DNA of 64,000 bases from Portibacter lacus. GTDB taxonomy: Bacteria > Bacteroidota > Bacteroidia > Chitinophagales > Saprospiraceae. The notes under the pieces are model-generated. The model was not told the DNA's origin. It saw only the letters and a list, made by a program, of their open reading frames with translations, and ran no database searches. The stretch lies in assembly GCF_021533215.1 (NCBI RefSeq), contig NZ_JAJNKA010000015.1:89265-153264 (forward strand), written 5' to 3'. The translations under genes were made by a program, and so were the position numbers. Of this stretch, positions 62,380 through 64,000 are shown piece by piece (positions within the stretch are counted from its first letter, which is position 1; each line of letters opens with the position of its first letter).

Positions 62380-63147
62380 ATGCTAAAATTCTTTAGAAAA
62401 ATCAGACAAAATTTGCTTTTAGAAGGAAAAACTGGTAAGTATTTTAAATATGCTATAGGAGAAATAGTACTTGTAGTTATTGGAATTTTGATTGCCCTTC
62501 AAATCAATAATTGGAATGAGGCAAGAAAAACAAGAAATAAAGAATTGTCTTATTTAACCAATATTAAGAGTGATTTAGAATTGACTAATTCAGAAATTGA
62601 TCAATATATATCCTCTCGACTTCAACGTGCAAATGCTGCAAATAGTGTTCTTGAACATTATAATGGAAAACCTGTAACAGATTGGAATGAATTTAACAAA
62701 CATACAATTGATGTATATACTTGGCAACGGTTTTATCAAATAGATAATACATTTCAAGAGTTAATGAACTCTGGAAATTTTGAAATTATTTCTAATGATT
62801 CTATAAAAAACGGATTACTTACAGTTAACCAACTTTATAAAAAGCTCAAATATTCAGAAGACCATTTCCGATATGATGCAGAAATAACATTATACGAACC
62901 ATCATACAGAATGACTGACATTTATTCGTTATCTAATAATTATTTCTACCAAAAATCAAACGGACAGAATGGAAATTTGGGAAATTTGACTGAAAGTGAC
63001 TTTAAGGAAGTGTTGAATGACCAAACACAAAAAAATGGATTTGCATTTGCAGCTATGTATTTCAAGGGTTGGAATAGCCAACTATTGAATATAAAAGAGA
63101 AAAATGAGAAAATTATTGATTCAATAAATAAGGAAGTGAAAAAATAA
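62380..63147 (+). CDS. DUF6090 family membrane protein (copy 5)
   Basis: A 255-residue protein: MLKFFRKIRQNLLLEGKTGK, KYFKYAIGEIVLVVIGILIA, NNWNEARK, then a helical domain with ELSYLTNIKSDLELTNSEID and DNTFQELMNSGNFEIISNDS. It is closest to copy 3 over the first 55 residues and then diverges. It fills a single-gene unit between attC-like elements 16 and 17, ending 6 bp before the latter. Confidence 0.9.
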   Translation: MLKFFRKIRQNLLLEGKTGKYFKYAIGEIVLVVIGILIALQINNWNEARKTRNKELSYLTNIKSDLELTNSEIDQYISSRLQRANAANSVLEHYNGKPVTDWNEFNKHTIDVYTWQRFYQIDNTFQELMNSGNFEIISNDSIKNGLLTVNQLYKKLKYSEDHFRYDAEITLYEPSYRMTDIYSLSNNYFYQKSNGQNGNLGNLTESDFKEVLNDQTQKNGFAFAAMYFKGWNSQLLNIKEKNEKIIDSINKEVKK

Positions 63148-63152
63148 GGAAA

Positions 63153-63280
63153 CCACAACAATGGCTATAAGTAATTGCTTGTTCTCGCCTACTTCTGAAA
63201 ATCCTTGCGAATTTTCAGTCTGGTGCGTACTTGCGAAGTTAACCGCTAAACCACGCAACTACTCATAGCCGAGACCATTT
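63153..63280. repeat. attC-like imperfect palindrome 17 (long form)
   Basis: CACAACAATGGCTATAAGTA on the left pairs with ACTACTCATAGCC on the right (GGCTAT/ATAGCC and GTA-TTGC/GCAA-TAC). An inner perfect hairpin CTGAAAAT/ATTTTCAG sits in the centre. The right core is degenerate (GACCATT). Confidence 0.6.
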
Positions 63281-63305
63281 TCACTAATTAAAAATCAAAC
63301 ACAAT

Positions 63306-63584
63306 ATGACAAACCAATCAGATTTTCAAAGTATCCATTTGGCTGACATAGGGTTTGACAATTTACTAGAATATGACCAAAATGAAATTGAAGCAATTCT
63401 AAGAACACAATCAATAAAAGATTTAAGAAAAGTCCTTGGTGATCTAACTGAAGAAGGTCTTGAAATGACATTTAAAAAAGGCAAACAAATCCAAGCTAGA
63501 GATTTTGATGCTTATGAGAATTACGAGAAAGAAATACCTGAAATTCATTCAATTACAATTCCAAAAAAACTTGGCCATAAATGA
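63306..63584 (+). CDS. Uncharacterised small protein, possible first half of a frameshifted gene
   Basis: 92 residues starting MTNQSDFQSIHLADIGFDNL. The segments NEIEAILRTQSIKDLRKVL and YEKEIPEIHSI suggest a helical protein, but no family is recognised. The frame stops at 63582 just after an A7 run (63563-63569), and an open frame continues one base later to 63807. The two may be one gene split by a one-base insertion, or one read through by slippage on the A7 run. Confidence 0.5.
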   Translation: MTNQSDFQSIHLADIGFDNLLEYDQNEIEAILRTQSIKDLRKVLGDLTEEGLEMTFKKGKQIQARDFDAYENYEKEIPEIHSITIPKKLGHK

Positions 63585-63807
63585 ATTTGAAATTTTAAAT
63601 CAAAATCTCAATGGGAATATTACTTTATTCGGCAAATTAGATCCAGCACTACAGGTATTTACGTCTTTAAATGAAACCAAATACCTATACATAGGTACAA
63701 TTTCAAATACAAGTGTAAAATGGATGGGAAAAAATACTATTCCTTTGATAATCCCAAAATTTCAACAGGGTATCGTGTATCTCGATTTCAAAGACCCAAT
63801 CATTTAA
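63571..63807 (+). CDS. Open frame continuing the small protein at 63306
   Basis: From TTG 63571 the frame reads LAINEFEILNQNLNGNITLF and continues to FQQGIVYLDFKDPII, which looks like real protein (beta-rich). It has no ATG in a sensible place; ATG codons further upstream in this frame lie in the coding region of the previous frame. Most likely this is the C-terminal half of the gene at 63306, giving a protein of about 165 residues. Function is unknown. Confidence 0.4.
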   Translation: MAINEFEILNQNLNGNITLFGKLDPALQVFTSLNETKYLYIGTISNTSVKWMGKNTIPLIIPKFQQGIVYLDFKDPII

Positions 63808-63885
63808 AGTTGTTTAAAATGAAGGCGATAACCTAAGAAACGTAATGAATCAGAATGTTGATTCATTCACTGATGCTTATTCCTA

Positions 63886-64000
63886 TGTGTTTGACCCCCT
63901 AGTTCTTGAGGTTTGACCCCCTATGTGGATAACTCGCTATTTCAAATTTACAATTATATTTTAGATCTGTTTCTGAGGCTTTCCCCTTTGAGATCAATTC
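63886..64000 (-). mobile_element. istB: IS21-family element, right end entering the window
   Basis: The element begins near TGTGTTTGACCCCCTAG, with a second GTTTGACCCCCTA copy 24 bp inside, the kind of repeated terminal motif IS21 elements have. On the minus strand an istB frame enters from the right edge and ends with RIDLKGESLRNRSKI at stop 63954-63956. It is about 90% like the remnant at 59182 where they overlap, but its reading frame is intact as far as visible, so this copy may be complete. Confidence 0.8.

Noticed and set aside
36788..63280. Integron integrase or other tyrosine or serine recombinase gene within the array
   Set aside because: None of the predicted proteins shows the recombinase motifs; the array is therefore called integrase-less in this window only.
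59182..63900. Composite transposon between the two IS21-family copies
   Set aside because: The left copy is a decayed fragment, and the genes between are bounded by attC-like elements rather than arranged as a transposon passenger region.
1..64000. tRNA, rRNA or known riboswitch
   Set aside because: No cloverleaf, rRNA core or recognisable riboswitch consensus was seen when reading the intergenic regions, although a covariance-model search was not possible.

Overview
The window is AT-rich and carries the marks of a Bacteroidota chromosome, probably a free-living or marine Saprospiria- or Cytophagia-like organism (my inference). These marks are type IX secretion C-terminal domains (genes at 34422 and 43908), five DUF6090 membrane proteins, Crp/Fnr-like regulators of the short Bacteroidota type, SBBP, LamG and lamin-tail surface proteins, IPTL-CTERM-like tails, and TAnnTTTG-like -7 boxes. 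No rRNA, tRNA, CRISPR array or recombinase gene was seen, apart from two istB fragments.

Layout, left half. 1-2066: tail of an XRE-type regulator, a HaeIII/NgoPII-like cytosine methyltransferase and its NgoPII-family endonuclease, joined by ATGA overlaps (predicted target GGCC). 2300-7380: a DUF4268/PD-(D/E)XK nuclease, a lipoprotein, a DUF6090 protein, a secreted nitrilase-fold enzyme, and a Crp/Fnr regulator with a DUF4386 membrane protein. 7466-11972: two blocks of a 164-bp tandem repeat (about 18 units) split by a gene for a secreted seven-repeat beta-propeller protein. 12121-24684: mixed metabolic and envelope genes (serine hydrolase, TlpA-like lipoprotein, sulfatase, NamZ muramidase, short-chain fatty acid transporter, polysaccharide deacetylase, and a Crp/Fnr-DoxX-LLM monooxygenase module). 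25045-36089: a rhamnogalacturonan/pectin utilisation cluster (DUF4861, PL26-like exolyase, two GH105 hydrolases, an uncharacterised toroid-plus-sandwich protein, a PL9 pectate lyase with a T9SS tail).

Right half (about 36.8-63.3 kb) is the striking part. About 17 small gene units, mostly on the + strand, are separated by imperfect palindromes of about 50-130 bp. Most begin with ...AAC and end with GTT..., fold with GTAAC/GTTAC-like outer arms, lie 0-16 bp after many of the stop codons, and lie about 20-55 bp before many of the next start codons. Two ORFs use the TAA of the left arm as their stop codon. This is the architecture of integron gene cassettes with attC sites, but no integrase is in the window. 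I read it as a cassette array without integrase (CALIN-like), or an unrelated Bacteroidota system with the same logic. The cargo is accessory: DUF6090 proteins, IPTL-CTERM proteins, serine and alpha/beta hydrolases, DUF1801 proteins, Crp/Fnr modules with detoxification-type enzymes, a 1589-residue surface protein, and decayed genes.

Two regulatory or decay themes recur. Three of the four Crp/Fnr regulators neighbour an enzyme or membrane gene preceded, about 60-72 bp before its start codon, by a TTGA-N6-TCAA type palindrome; one is a perfect FNR-type box. An IS21-family end cuts a DUF5946 gene at 59.2 kb, and a second IS21-family copy enters at the right edge of the window.
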